From the IMG/VR virus record IMGVR_UViG_3300024518_002571, positions 1-39,296 of that record: a DNA stretch of 39,296 bases. One strand, given 5' to 3'. The stretch comes from a virus. Shown here piece by piece: positions 17,322 through 27,300 of this stretch (within the stretch, counting starts at the first letter, position 1; every line of letters begins with the position of its first letter). A model generated the notes under the pieces. That model made no database searches and was not told the origin of the DNA. It saw nothing but the letters and a program-made list of their open reading frames with translations. The position numbers and the translations under genes were made by a program.

Positions 17322-17657
17322 TCAGGGCTTGATGGCGCTCCACTCGGACCCGTAAGTACCTCCCTCCTTAGCGAGGTACTTACTCACCTGCCGGCGACTC
17401 GTGAAAAAGGGCATGCCGTTTTTCGTCCAGTGGCGGTGTCCCGTCGCCGCGCGCTCCTCGGGCGTCATCTTCGCCGGCATCGTGCGGCCCTCGAAGTGCA
17501 GCGGCTTCTGCACGTTGTACTCGGGCGGCGCGTGGATCACCCGCGTCAGCTTGCGCCCCTCGTGCTCGAGCGTGCCGCCGAGGGGCGGGGCCTCCGACAT
17601 CCACAGGAAGAGCTCCTCGGGCTCACCGTTCTCGTTCTCGAATTCGTACGTCGGCAT
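17322..17657 (-). CDS. FmdB-like small protein lacking zinc cysteines
   Basis: 111 codons. The ATG at 17657 overlaps the portal stop (TGATG) and has GGAGGA five bases ahead; a GTG one codon earlier is also possible. The N-terminus MPTYEFENENGE resembles FmdB-type zinc-ribbon proteins (which start MPxYEYxCxxCG), but every cysteine is replaced. The remainder is basic and ends in residues resembling a DNA- or RNA-binding surface (SRRQVSKYLAKEGG). Small proteins with an FmdB-like start are often seen beside phage portal genes. Zinc binding is unlikely here. Function unknown. Confidence 0.6.
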   Translation of the reverse strand: MPTYEFENENGEPEELFLWMSEAPPLGGTLEHEGRKLTRVIHAPPEYNVQKPLHFEGRTMPAKMTPEERAATGHRHWTKNGMPFFTSRRQVSKYLAKEGGTYGSEWSAIKP

Positions 17658-19522
17658 CACCGTCCTCCAAACATCCCGCGCGTCATGTCCGCGCCGTTCA
17701 TCTGCCCTGCGTTCTGGGCGCCATTGAGCTGGAGCTGCGGCACCCCCTTCGCATCCCCGGACAGCCGGGCCTGCGTGTCACCCGACTGGAGCCCGCGAGT
17801 GGCGGCCTCCTGGATCTTCTCCACCTTCAGCATGTCGCCCACGCCCGGGATGTTCATCGCATCGCCCACCGCGTTGAACCAGTCCGACCACGGGAAGGCG
17901 TCGGGGAACATCATGATCATCTGGAACGAGCCCATGATGAGCTGGTGCATCTCCAGCACGCGCCGCTGGTGCAGCCCCTCGTTCGTGCGCTCCATCGAGT
18001 ACGGCTCGATCGACAGCTCCAGGTCGTAGAAGCTCGTGCCGCTCTCGGGGTCCGTGTCGCCACCCTGGAACCATGCGTCCTTCCCGGGCACGCCGATGTC
18101 CTTGCCCACGTTGATCAGGAACACCACCTCCTCCTCGTGGAACAGGTACCAGGCCACCTTCTCGATGACATCCGCCGTGTTCTTGAGGTTCTGCTCCTTG
18201 ATGTACTCGACGCGCGCGTTGGCGTTCTGCGCCGCCTCCGCCACCGCCGTCGCCGTCGCACCCGCAGCACCCACACGCCCACGCTGCTGCTCGTCGAACC
18301 CGCTCACCCCGTACAGGACGTTGCGCCGGTCGTTGCGCGCAATGATCTGCTGCTCCGTCACGCCACCGATCTCGAAGCCGGTCAACACGTCCTCGGGCTT
18401 GAACCCGGGGATCCCCACGTACTGGTTGTGCTGCGCGTTCTTCAGCGCCGCGGCCATCTTCAGGTTCTTCTCGTCGTACACGAGCGGGCGCTTCCAGTCC
18501 TGCATCGACTGACTCATCGCCTGGTCGATCCGGTTGAGCTCGTCCACCTGGGACTGCACCGCCGTGATCGGCCCGAGGGGGTACACCTCGTTCGGCACGG
18601 GGTAGATGCCGAACATCGTGTACGGCCCAGTGGGCGGGCCGAAGTACGGGATCGGGTCGCGGATCCACGCGCTGTCCGCGCCCTTGCCGTCTTTCTTCTC
18701 ACGGTTCGCACGCACCGCAAGCGTGAACAGCGTGCCGTTGTACCCGTACTCCGGGGTCGGCTCCTCGTCCCCCATGTCCCACGGCACGTCGTCCTTCTCC
18801 AGTTGGTACCCCGGCACCCAGATCTCCCACGCCTCCACATCGCCGCGGTCGGGGACCTGCGCGTTGGGCCGCTGGAACGGAGCGTTCTCCGACCCGTCGC
18901 GCTTGGTCATCCCCTCGATGGCCTCCTTGTGCCAGCCCGCCTTCGGGTCCAGCTCGGCCTCGGCCATCAGGTCTTCGACCACGCGCCGCCACTTGTGGAA
19001 CTTGTACTGCGCCGTGCTCCAGCTCCGCGCGGCGGGGTCGATGCCGAAGTCGTCCTGCGAGACCCGCTGCACCGTGGGCCGGAGCGGCGCCGCCTTGGAC
19101 GAGTAGATCTCGTCGGGGATCTGCACCCCGCGCAGCTTGTCGTTCTCCTCCATCGTGACCAGCATCACCCCGAAGTTGAACAACGAGTCCGTCACCACCG
19201 GGACCAGGAGGTCACGCAGGTTCACGTCCGAGACCCAGCGGCTGAGCCCGTGCTCGATCGCCAGCGCCACCTGCTTCTCGTTCTCCCCCTGGCGCCGGGT
19301 GCCCACGCGCACACGCGGCGAGGAGAACACCATCTGCGGCAACATCCAACTGAGATAGGAGTACGCGAAATTCTCCTGGTCGTACCGCTCCCGGTTCTGG
19401 TCGTAGAAGGGGCCGGTGTACTTCTCGATCTGCTCGTCGAACTTCGCGATCTTCGTCCGCTTGAACTTGTCTGCGTTGTCGATCTCCCGGTATACGTCTG
19501 CCGCGCTATCCCAGTTGATCAT
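17657..19522 (-). CDS. Portal protein (head-tail connector)
   Basis: 621 codons, within the usual podovirus portal size. Context: four-base overlap (ATGA) with a small gene after the large terminase, and followed by scaffold and capsid genes. The N-terminal half includes residues typical of portal clip and wing regions (FAYSYLSWMLPQMVFSSPRVRV), and the long helical segment at about residues 315-480 (AVQSQVDELNRIDQAMSQSMQDW; AEAAQNANARVEYIKEQ) fits the stem and tunnel-loop helices. The C-terminus is Gln/Gly-rich. It would form the dodecamer through which DNA is packaged and ejected. Confidence 0.85.
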   Translation of the reverse strand: MINWDSAADVYREIDNADKFKRTKIAKFDEQIEKYTGPFYDQNRERYDQENFAYSYLSWMLPQMVFSSPRVRVGTRRQGENEKQVALAIEHGLSRWVSDVNLRDLLVPVVTDSLFNFGVMLVTMEENDKLRGVQIPDEIYSSKAAPLRPTVQRVSQDDFGIDPAARSWSTAQYKFHKWRRVVEDLMAEAELDPKAGWHKEAIEGMTKRDGSENAPFQRPNAQVPDRGDVEAWEIWVPGYQLEKDDVPWDMGDEEPTPEYGYNGTLFTLAVRANREKKDGKGADSAWIRDPIPYFGPPTGPYTMFGIYPVPNEVYPLGPITAVQSQVDELNRIDQAMSQSMQDWKRPLVYDEKNLKMAAALKNAQHNQYVGIPGFKPEDVLTGFEIGGVTEQQIIARNDRRNVLYGVSGFDEQQRGRVGAAGATATAVAEAAQNANARVEYIKEQNLKNTADVIEKVAWYLFHEEEVVFLINVGKDIGVPGKDAWFQGGDTDPESGTSFYDLELSIEPYSMERTNEGLHQRRVLEMHQLIMGSFQMIMMFPDAFPWSDWFNAVGDAMNIPGVGDMLKVEKIQEAATRGLQSGDTQARLSGDAKGVPQLQLNGAQNAGQMNGADMTRGMFGGR

Positions 19523-19764
19523 TTCAGGTGCTCCGCGCTTGTCCAGCGTTCGATGACGCCCGCGTAGAACGTCTTCGGCTTCGGCTCGTCAGGGGGCAGC
19601 GCCGCGCGTATCGCTCGACACGCGTCATTTCGGCACAGGAGCGGGTTCGGCACGTCCTGGATGCTCTGCGCCTCCACGTGCTGGTCATCCTCGAACCCGC
19701 ACACGTGGCAGTAGCCGCGCACGACCCACTTGAGGTCTTTGATTTCAGGCTGGGATTCCACCAA
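19519..19764 (-). CDS. Small zinc-finger-like protein between terminase and portal
   Basis: 81 codons. Cysteines C19-x2-C22 and C44-x4-C49 form a likely zinc site. It overlaps the terminase C-terminus by 20 bases and the portal start by four (ATGA), so it is translated in a coupled series. Function not recognised; the location between terminase and portal suggests an accessory to packaging or early head assembly. Confidence 0.65.
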   Translation of the reverse strand: MVESQPEIKDLKWVVRGYCHVCGFEDDQHVEAQSIQDVPNPLLCRNDACRAIRAALPPDEPKPKTFYAGVIERWTSAEHLK

Positions 19765-21226
19765 ACTTCGTCCTCGTCAATCCGAGCTTGTGCCCCCAGG
19801 TGCCAACGGCGTAATCGTCCGCGGGCTCGAAGGTGTAATCGCGCTGCCATGCCCACATGCACGCGTAACGCAGCGCGTCCATCCCGTGGTCGTCCTTCTT
19901 CTTGGGCACGTCCTTGCGCGCGGTCTCTTCTGTCTTGGGCGTCTCCCACACGTACGCTGGGAACTCTTCTGCTGTGCACGTCGGCGCGTTGCGCTCGAGG
20001 AGCTTCGGGTCGGCATCGTGGCTGCGCGCGCCATCGAACAACATCACGTCCGGCACGCCCGTCTCCGCGTTCGGCTCAAGCCGCGAGAGCACCTGGTTGA
20101 TACCCGTGATCACGTCCTTGTTGGCGCCGATCGCGATGCGCCCCTGGTCCTTCTCGACGATGTAGTCGTTGAAGATCGAGATCGCCGAGGCGTCCGCGTA
20201 GTCGCACACGATCTGGTAGAGCTCGTACTTGGTGTGCATCTCAGCCGCGCGCTTGGCCCACCAGTTGGCGTTCTTGCCGGACATGTAGACCTCCTCGAGC
20301 AGGTACATGCGCTCGTCGCGGTCGACCCCCCACACCTGGAGGCAGCCGGGGTTGTCGACGCCGAAGTCCTGGGAGGCGAAGCACCACTCCATCTTCACCG
20401 GGCGCTTCATCGTCTGGAATTTCTTGGGATGCAGCACCCAGCTGTCGCCCTCCTTCTTGAGCTGGCCCTTGATGATGTGCTTGTCCTCGTCCCAGTCGCG
20501 GTAGATCACGCCCTCGCTCGTGACCCACTCGCCCAGGTACAGCCGCTCGTAGTCCGCGCCACGCAGCTCCTTGCGCAGCCGCTTCAGGTACCGCTGGCCC
20601 TTCGACGAGTCCGTCAGGAACGGGTTGTCGGCGTGCTCCGACTTCAGGCGCAGCGCCTTCCCGTCCTGCATGCGCTTGAGGATCCAGTGGTGCCGCGGCC
20701 CCGGGTTGCAGTCGCCGAGCAGCATCTGGAACGGGATCACGTAGTTCCGCAGCGCGCGGTGAACGGACTGCCACTCCTCCTCGGAGATCTCCGTGCACTC
20801 GTTGCAATACGCGATGTCGTACTCCGTCGAGAACAGCCGCGTGCGCTGATCCATCCCGCCCAGCACGATCTTCGACCCGTTGGGGTAGATGTAGTATTGG
20901 CGGTTGATGCGCCGCGGCCCGCGCAGGATCTGCGTGTACGAGGGGTAGGAGCGGCGGATGATCTTCTCCTCGAAGGTCTCGAGGAACGATTCGTTCAGCG
21001 AGACGCGCGTCTTGCGGAACACGAGGATCCGACACCCCGGGTAGAGCCTGCATGCGAGATGAAGGAGGTGCCCGAACCCGAACGACTTCCCCGTGCCAGC
21101 GGGACCGTCCATGATCAATTCAGGCACCTCGGCTTCACTCAACTCCACTTCATCCATCTCCCGCAACTTGCAGAAGACGGTGAACAGCTCGGCGACCGCG
21201 CCGCGGGGTTCGTACGATTCCCTCAA
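19745..21226 (-). CDS. terL: Terminase large subunit
   Basis: 493 codons, the normal length. Walker A GPAGTGKS at residues 41-48; the following basic segment (ILVFRKTRVSLNESF) fits the adenine-binding/motif Ia region. The Walker B-type strand is at 136-146 (YDIAYCNECTE), with Asn before the catalytic Glu143 where Asp is more usual; similar QE or NE forms occur in some phage terminases. The C-terminal RNase H-like nuclease is marked by QDFGVDNPG near residue 293, YADASAISIF near residue 355, and a final DALRYACMW helix. It drives headful or site-specific DNA packaging. The start ATG overlaps the preceding gene stop (ATGA). Confidence 0.95.
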   Translation of the reverse strand: MRESYEPRGAVAELFTVFCKLREMDEVELSEAEVPELIMDGPAGTGKSFGFGHLLHLACRLYPGCRILVFRKTRVSLNESFLETFEEKIIRRSYPSYTQILRGPRRINRQYYIYPNGSKIVLGGMDQRTRLFSTEYDIAYCNECTEISEEEWQSVHRALRNYVIPFQMLLGDCNPGPRHHWILKRMQDGKALRLKSEHADNPFLTDSSKGQRYLKRLRKELRGADYERLYLGEWVTSEGVIYRDWDEDKHIIKGQLKKEGDSWVLHPKKFQTMKRPVKMEWCFASQDFGVDNPGCLQVWGVDRDERMYLLEEVYMSGKNANWWAKRAAEMHTKYELYQIVCDYADASAISIFNDYIVEKDQGRIAIGANKDVITGINQVLSRLEPNAETGVPDVMLFDGARSHDADPKLLERNAPTCTAEEFPAYVWETPKTEETARKDVPKKKDDHGMDALRYACMWAWQRDYTFEPADDYAVGTWGHKLGLTRTKFGGIPA

Positions 21227-21624
21227 CCGCCCCTCCTCGAGACAACACTCACCGCGTACAGGAGCGTCTCCATCTCAGGGCCCAGGTTGTCGTCCACCGA
21301 GTCGTCGAACATGACCGCCTCGACCTCGCACCCGTACACCCCTGCACCCTTCGTGAACTGGGACGGGATCACGCGCAGGAGCAGGTTGTAGCCGGTGGGG
21401 TCACGGGTCCACTTGGAGTCCGTCTGGAGCGTGTTGAAGATCACGTCGTCGGGGAAGTAGGGGACGGACGCCGTCAGAGCTCCGGTGTCGTCGAACACCT
21501 TGAGCACCACCGACATCACCCCCGCCTGCACGGGGTAGGTCCCGTCGAGCTTGCTGAACCGCCCGAGCAGCGCAGCGGAGCGCCCCTCGACGACCGTCAG
21601 CTTTTCGATGGACAGGCTTCCCAT
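21223..21624 (-). CDS. Small beta-rich structural protein
   Basis: 133 codons, mostly beta (ALLGRFSKLDGTYPVQAGVM-type strands; residues 65-100 WTRDPTGYNLLLRVIP). It resembles the immunoglobulin-like or baseplate-type small domains that phages encode near fibre genes. It overlaps the terminase start by four bases and the preceding gene stop by one (TAATG). Function unknown. Confidence 0.65.
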   Translation of the reverse strand: MGSLSIEKLTVVEGRSAALLGRFSKLDGTYPVQAGVMSVVLKVFDDTGALTASVPYFPDDVIFNTLQTDSKWTRDPTGYNLLLRVIPSQFTKGAGVYGCEVEAVMFDDSVDDNLGPEMETLLYAVSVVSRRGG

Positions 21625-21851
21625 TACGTCACCATCCCGTCTTTCACGGCGTCAGCCCTCGTGATCGCCTGCATCGCCTTCGCGCCCGTGAACGAGGAGA
21701 GCACGGGCAACTGCGGGCCTAGGCCCTGCACCGCGCCGCCCTCGACCGCCTGAACGGGCGTCGGGGCAGCGGGTGCGGCGGCCTTGGGCACGGTCATCAC
21801 CCGCTTGCCGAGCTTGCGCCGCGGCGGCCTGCGATAGACCCACGCTTTCAC
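21624..21851 (-). CDS. Small basic/Ala-Pro-rich protein
   Basis: 75 codons with a basic N-terminus (RRPPRRKLGKRV), an Ala/Pro linker and a short helical end. The GTG start at 21851 directly abuts the preceding TAG; an internal ATG at codon 19 is an alternative. No family recognised. The packed position in the series and typical codon use support a real gene. Confidence 0.5.
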   Translation of the reverse strand: MKAWVYRRPPRRKLGKRVMTVPKAAAPAAPTPVQAVEGGAVQGLGPQLPVLSSFTGAKAMQAITRADAVKDGMVT

Positions 21852-22313
21852 CTACCCGCCGATCGCTTCGAAGGTGATCGAACCCTCCATCGTCAAGGAG
21901 TCGGCGGGGGCCGCCGGCAACTCGACGACGAGCACCCCCGAGGGCGAGATGATGATCCGCTCCTCGGGCGTCGGCACGAAGTACCACCCCGCCTGCACGT
22001 TGAAGGCCTCCTCGAAGAGGACCGTCGTGGTGCCCGCCTGGGTCGTGTTGTTCGCCTCGACCGTGCCACCGTAGGCGGGGGAGCCCACCTCGTGCGGGCG
22101 CGCCGTGGGCACCGAGCCGCCCGAGCCCGCGGTGCCCGTCGAGCGCGAGATCTGCACCCTGAGCATTTCCGCCTGGGCGTCGCCGGCGTCTGACGATTGG
22201 CCGATGAAGATGCGGTGGATTGCCACGGCCGCGTCAGCCGGGGCGTTCACCTCGAAGAAGTCCTGAATGGCGGTCACCGCCACCGAGACGCTTGCCGTGT
22301 AGATCCGTCCCAT
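21852..22313 (-). CDS. Conserved beta-sandwich structural protein
   Basis: 153 codons. The pattern is of a type seen in many phage fibre clusters: a beta start (MGRIYTASVSVAVTAIQDFF), an AxxIHxIFIGQSSDAGDAQAE segment, a Gly/Ser-Gly-Gly turn, EANNTTQAGTT, and a closing APADSLTMEGSITFE strand. It probably forms a small jelly-roll or sandwich domain in the fibre or head surface. AAGGA lies six bases before the ATG. Molecular role unknown. Confidence 0.7.
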   Translation of the reverse strand: MGRIYTASVSVAVTAIQDFFEVNAPADAAVAIHRIFIGQSSDAGDAQAEMLRVQISRSTGTAGSGGSVPTARPHEVGSPAYGGTVEANNTTQAGTTTVLFEEAFNVQAGWYFVPTPEERIIISPSGVLVVELPAAPADSLTMEGSITFEAIGG

Positions 22314-22314
22314 G

Positions 22315-23580
22315 TCACATCCTTAGAAGTCGCTGTTGCTGTGGCCGCAGGATTCGCGCGGCGAGGAAGTCCAGGCCGAAGCCCGGGGGTTTGATGCCGG
22401 TTGGCACCGTGTACGGTCTGTGGAATCGCCTGGGCTGGGGCGGGCGAAGCATGAGCGTGCGCCGCATGATCTGGCGCCTCGTGATCACACCCAGGTACTC
22501 GTGCGACGGCGTCGTGGGCGCTGTGATCCCCGTGAGCGGGACGTGGCGCCGGAACCACCTCGGACGCGCAGGCCGCGCCAGGCGGTCGCGGTCCCCAGTA
22601 AGGCGGCGCACCAGCGCCTCCAGGACGCCCGGGACTCGAGCGTCTGCGGGCAGGGCAGGGCCCGTGAGCGGGACGTAGCGCGACACACGCCGGGGCCGGG
22701 CGGGCCGCTCGATGCGCAGCCGCAGTCCAGCCATGCGCTGCACGTGCGCGGAGAGCCAGCCTGAGCTGACATCAGCGTCGGGGGCCGCGACGCCATGGAC
22801 GGGCGGGCGCACCTGGCGCCGGGGCAGCGGCTCACGCAGCCGGGCGGCGGACAGGCTCGACATGCGTCGCACGTGCGCTGGCAGCCAGTCGTGACCCACG
22901 TCGGCGGGAGGGGCCCCGGCGGGTACGACTATCGTGCGCCTGGTCGGATACGTGACCGGCGGGTGCTCAACCAGCGTGACGCCCGAGCCCGCGAACTCTG
23001 CGAGGTCCATCCCGCCAACAACGTCCTGGAACCCGCGAATCAACGGCCAGTAGTGAATCAGGCCGCGCGGGAATGCACTCGGGGCGAGTAGCGTGTCCTC
23101 GAGGGACTGCAACTCCTCGGCCGACAGAATGCGGTTCCAGCACGCGCACTCGGCCCAGGAGCCATTGTCGAAGTCGGCCCCGCCCGTGTTGGCCTCGTAG
23201 AACCCGATCGTGAACCGGTTGATGTTCGAGATGGCGCCCGTGTGCGTGTTCGAGCTGTTGACCCCGTCGAAGTACAGGTCGATGTTGGTCGTGTCCCAGG
23301 TGCTGATGATGCGGTGCCACACCGGGAAGTCATCGGACGCCGTCGATGAGTCCGTGGCGGAAACACCGTCATGGGTCGCCGAGTAGTCGAAGCCGAAACG
23401 GTGGTCCTTCGACAAGCGGATCTGCTCGCCCGAGAACTGGCTGTCACTGAACGCACAGATCACATCAAGGTCGGCCGGCGTGGTGTTCTGCTGGTACAGA
23501 ATGCACATCGTCCCCACCGAGGGGACAGACGGGTTGGAGGCTGTGAGCCCGTCGTTTACGCCATCGCCCGAGTAAGCCAT
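22315..23580 (-). CDS. LamG-like domain fused to Arg-rich repeat array
   Basis: 421 codons. Residues 1-170 form a concanavalin A/laminin G-like domain: MAYSGDGVNDGLTA start, HRFGFDYSATH, DFPVWHRIISTWD, IDLYFDGV, WAECACWNRILSAEEL. Residues 210-421 are about five degenerate repeats of 40-45 residues, each with Arg-rich and Pro-rich ends and a core like xxWLxAHVxRM or xxVLEALVRRL, followed by R(P)ARPRR. The pI of this half must be very high. The LamG domain is probably glycan- or protein-binding; the basic repeats may bind DNA, capsid or lipopolysaccharide. ATG directly follows the upstream TAG. Confidence 0.75.
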   Translation of the reverse strand: MAYSGDGVNDGLTASNPSVPSVGTMCILYQQNTTPADLDVICAFSDSQFSGEQIRLSKDHRFGFDYSATHDGVSATDSSTASDDFPVWHRIISTWDTTNIDLYFDGVNSSNTHTGAISNINRFTIGFYEANTGGADFDNGSWAECACWNRILSAEELQSLEDTLLAPSAFPRGLIHYWPLIRGFQDVVGGMDLAEFAGSGVTLVEHPPVTYPTRRTIVVPAGAPPADVGHDWLPAHVRRMSSLSAARLREPLPRRQVRPPVHGVAAPDADVSSGWLSAHVQRMAGLRLRIERPARPRRVSRYVPLTGPALPADARVPGVLEALVRRLTGDRDRLARPARPRWFRRHVPLTGITAPTTPSHEYLGVITRRQIMRRTLMLRPPQPRRFHRPYTVPTGIKPPGFGLDFLAARILRPQQQRLLRM

Positions 23581-24075
23581 CTACGTCTCGCGGATCTCCA
23601 GGGCGATCAGCTCGAGGTCCCCCGCCATCGTGTCGCTTGCGTTGTCCGCATCGCGCATGAAGCGGATCCGGAAGAGGTTCCCAGCCGCCACCGAATCCAT
23701 GTCGGCGCCGTCCGTGAACGTGATCGTGTCGATCGAGGGGATGCCGCTCGTGCCCGAGGTCGCCTGAGCGCCGCTCGCATTGTTGGCCGCGAACCCATCG
23801 GAGTCCGCGTCCTGTGCAACCAAGTTGTCGAACCCGACCTCGAACATGAAGTTGCCCGTGGTCGCTGTCGAGGCCATCGTGTGCGCGTGCACCGTCACCC
23901 CGGTGGTGCCCGCGTAGTGCTGGGGCATGATCCCGAGAAAGTAGACCGTCTCGTCGGTCGCCGCGTCGAAGTCGAGGACCAGGCGGTTGTTCCTCGTGTC
24001 CGGTGTCCCGGGGTTGGTCGCCGGGAAACCCGCCCCCTCGGCTGTGAAGACCAGGAGTGTGTCGCCGCTCGCCAT
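23581..24075 (-). CDS. Jelly-roll phage structural protein
   Basis: 164 codons from the ATG at 24075, which overlaps the previous stop (TGATG); the frame is open upstream, but that part overlaps another gene. The sequence has the marks of a widespread phage beta-jelly-roll family: a FP-x-NPGT start, RNNRLVLDFDAATDET, MPQHYAGTTGVTV, FRIRFMRDADNASDTMAGD and a closing LELIALEIRET strand. It is found with fibre genes in many phages and may be a fibre or head-surface component. Confidence 0.75.
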   Translation of the reverse strand: MASGDTLLVFTAEGAGFPATNPGTPDTRNNRLVLDFDAATDETVYFLGIMPQHYAGTTGVTVHAHTMASTATTGNFMFEVGFDNLVAQDADSDGFAANNASGAQATSGTSGIPSIDTITFTDGADMDSVAAGNLFRIRFMRDADNASDTMAGDLELIALEIRET

Positions 24076-24362
24076 CAGGCCACCGCCGTTCCGTTCTCGC
24101 GCCGCGCCTCTTCTACAGCGCCGAGCATCCTGCGCAGCAGCGGCACGTTCGCGTTCTTCCACGTCACCTGTGCGGGCGTTCCTACGGTGTTGACCCAGGT
24201 ATTGAGTGCCTGTTCGGCACCCTCCTGCTCGATGTCCGCGCGCACAAGAAAGGCCCGGATGGCAGCCTTGTCCGGGGGTGGGGTGGAGTCCCGGCGCCCC
24301 GAGAATGCTCTCATGGCTTCGTGCCAGAGAACGTCGATCTGTGCTGCTGTCATCTGTGCCAT
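24075..24362 (-). CDS. Small helical protein ahead of the jelly-roll gene
   Basis: 95 codons from the ATG at 24362, which has GGAGG four bases upstream; the open frame further upstream is the shadow of the adhesin gene. Sequence is helical, with TAAQIDVLWHEAMRAFSG at the start and an Arg-rich end. Similar small helical proteins of about 90-100 residues often accompany the jelly-roll protein in fibre clusters. Function unknown. Confidence 0.65.
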   Translation of the reverse strand: MAQMTAAQIDVLWHEAMRAFSGRRDSTPPPDKAAIRAFLVRADIEQEGAEQALNTWVNTVGTPAQVTWKNANVPLLRRMLGAVEEARRENGTAVA

Positions 24363-24373
24363 GTCGCCTCCGT

Positions 24374-27300
24374 TCAGCAGGGGCTCGTCCAGGGGTTTGC
24401 CGCGCTCGAGGGGTCCGTGCCGTCGTACGGCACACCTGCCACACCCCCGCCGTTGTTCATCTGGTCCGCGTCGAGCACCACGCAAGAGGGGTCCGCCGGG
24501 TCGGTCGGGCCGGTGATGTCACACGGCCCAGCGTTGCGGCCGTGCCACGCGAAGTTCACACCGCTCGGGTTCGTCTGGTTCCACCCGGGGTAGTCCGTCA
24601 GCAGGTTCGTTGCTGAGAGCACGTACGCGACATCCGTCGTCGGGTCGTGCAGGTCCCACGTGATCCCGCCGTTCTGCAGGAACGGGTAGTGGTTCGCCGG
24701 GATCTGCGGGTGCGTGCCAGGTCCGCCCAGCGCTGACCCGAGCGTGTGCCACATGTCCGAGTTGCGCCAGTAGTCGAACGCGAAGGGCTTGGTGAGCCAG
24801 ATCCCGATCCCCACCCCTGCCGTCTGCGGCAGGATGTTGAACGAAAACTTGCGCAGCGTGATCGACCGCGCGCCGCCGCCGATCACCACGATGCGTGTCG
24901 TGTTCCAGCTCGTCTCCGCATCGGGCACCGCGCCCGAGATGATGAACCCGTCGATGATCACCGGCGGCTGGCCATACACCCCGTTCGTGTTCGCGCCGGA
25001 AGGCACCCCAGCCGACTCGGCCGAGTACGTGTCCTGGTCGTTCACCACCACGCTCACCGGCGTTGGCTTGGGCGCCCAGACCTCGAGCGCGCGCTTGTTG
25101 ATGTGCTGGGATGTCCCAGTGACCGGCGTGTTGGAGCTGTCCAGCATCGCCCACGGCCCGTCGCACGTGCAGTCCTTGATGTAGATGTCGGACCGCACGG
25201 CCGTGGGGTCACCCGCGCCGTGGCTCGAGACGGTGAGACATGCGCCCCCGCCCGAGAAGTGCCGCTGGCAGTCACCGATGTCCGCGCACCGCAGGTACAG
25301 GAGCCGCCCCATCTGCTGGTTCCCGATCACGGGATACCCCCCCCCGCCCGACTCGAGGTGGGCCCAGTCCTGGCGCACCTGTATGTGTGTGCGCCCCGAC
25401 CCTATCAGGTTGGACGAGTAGCCCTGGGGGTTGGCCCGCCACGCGCGCGAGGTGATGTTGATGCACGTCAGCGCGTTGTGCGCGTCGATCTCTCCCAGCG
25501 TCGGGTCCGCCGTCTCGTCGTACTTCCCGCCGAAGGCGTTGTTCTGGTAGATGTAGTGCTCTTGCGCGGGCTCGTACTCCGTGCTGCGCACGTCGAGCAT
25601 CATCCCTGTCGGGAAGTGAGTCCCCCACTTCATCCCCACAAGCCCCTGCACCGCCGTGGCCTCGCCCTCGACGCGACAGCCGTACAGCTTCAGCATCCCA
25701 TCGTTCGACCAGAACCCACCCCCGACCGGGTGCGTGCCCCCGACCTTGCGGACCGAGAGGTTCTCAAGGCGGATGTTGTCCGAGCGCCGCGAGGTGCCCC
25801 CAGCGCTCGCACCTGAGCTGAAGAACAGGGACGTGATGCGGTCGGTCGCCGGGCCCGTCTGTCCGTAGAAGACGATGTCGCGGATGATGTTGCGCGTGCG
25901 CCAGTTGGCATCGTCGGCGCCGTTGATGTTGTCCCCGTTGAGCTTGATCGGCTCGTCGACGAAGCCCTCGATACGGATCAACACCGGGTTGCGCTCATAC
26001 CCACGCCCGTACGTGCGCGGGATGCCGTTCGCACCTGCCGCTGGCCCATCGGGCGCGATCGTCTGCCACGGGTCGTTCGGTGGCCCAGGGTTGAGCCCGC
26101 GCCACACCTGCTCCGTCGCCGTCAGCGTGTTGCCGCCCTGCAGCCTGAACGGAGCCGTGAGGGGGTTGGCGTCGGCTGTGAACACCCCGCTCCCACCGCC
26201 GAAGGCCGTGTGCATCCACTGGCCCGGCTGGATACGGAAGTGCGGGTTCGCCAGGTCGTACGGTTGCCGCTCAGGGGCGAGCGCCACGCCGTCACGGTCA
26301 CGCAGGTTCCCGTCCACCCCGTTCACGTTGTCCACGATGGTCACGACGAGCTCTTGAGCAGTCGCGGCCTGAGCCCCGCCGCCTGTGACCGCTGTCACCG
26401 AGATGCGGAACTCCTTGTTCCCCGTCACGTTGTTCACCGTGAACGTGAACGGCTGGTCCTGCTGCCCGGACCCGAGCACGATGGGGGACGCCACCGGCAC
26501 GGACACGTCGTAATCCCCGCCCGCCGCAGGGTTCGTGAGCCCCGCCGTGTCCACCGCCCACGTGATCGTCGCCGGGGTGGGGAAGGGGATCGGGTCCGTG
26601 AAGCGGTAGTTGATCGTGTAGGTCAGCCCCGCGTTGTCGATCGCGTTGAGGGTCGTCTGGGTGAACGCGCCCTCGGGGATGGGCACCACGGGGTCTGTGA
26701 TCGTGACCACGTGCGTGGCGATGGTGCCGTTGGTCGCGCCGCCTGTGTGCGCGCCGAGGCTGAACGTCAACTCCACAGGCACCGGCGACCCAGGGGGATC
26801 AAGCACGCGGTACTGGAGCGTCTGCTCTGGCACCGGCGGCGCACCTGGGGCCCAGGGCGGGAAGATGATCGGCGAGGGGGTGACGATCTCGTAGCTCGTG
26901 CCCTCCACCGCAGGGTTTGCGCCTGTGCCTGCGTGCGTGTACACGATCGATTGCTCGATCGCCGAGGGGTTCGAGAACTGGAGCGTGAGGTCCTTGATGC
27001 CCACCGTCGCCTGCGCGCTCACGGGCTCTGTGAACTCGACCGTAGGCGCGGGGTCGAGGCTCACGAGCTCGATGGTCTGCACGAGGTCAGACCCAGCCGT
27101 GGCGCCTGCGATGTTGCCCAGCGTCAGGGTCACCGTGCGCGCCGCCTCGAACACCCCGTTCCCCACCACCCGAAACCTCACGGGATGCGTGGTGGGCGCG
27201 CCCCCCGGCAGGGGCTCGCCTCCCTCGGGTTGCACGGTGATCTGGGAGGTGAGCAGGATGAAGTCCGTGCCCGGCACTGAGCCGAGGGCCAAGGTGATGT

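Noticed and set aside
17945-19567. 540-codon plus-strand frame opposite the portal gene
   Set aside because: Composition (Leu, Arg, His, Val) is that of a shadow; portal gene and its couplings are clear on the minus strand.
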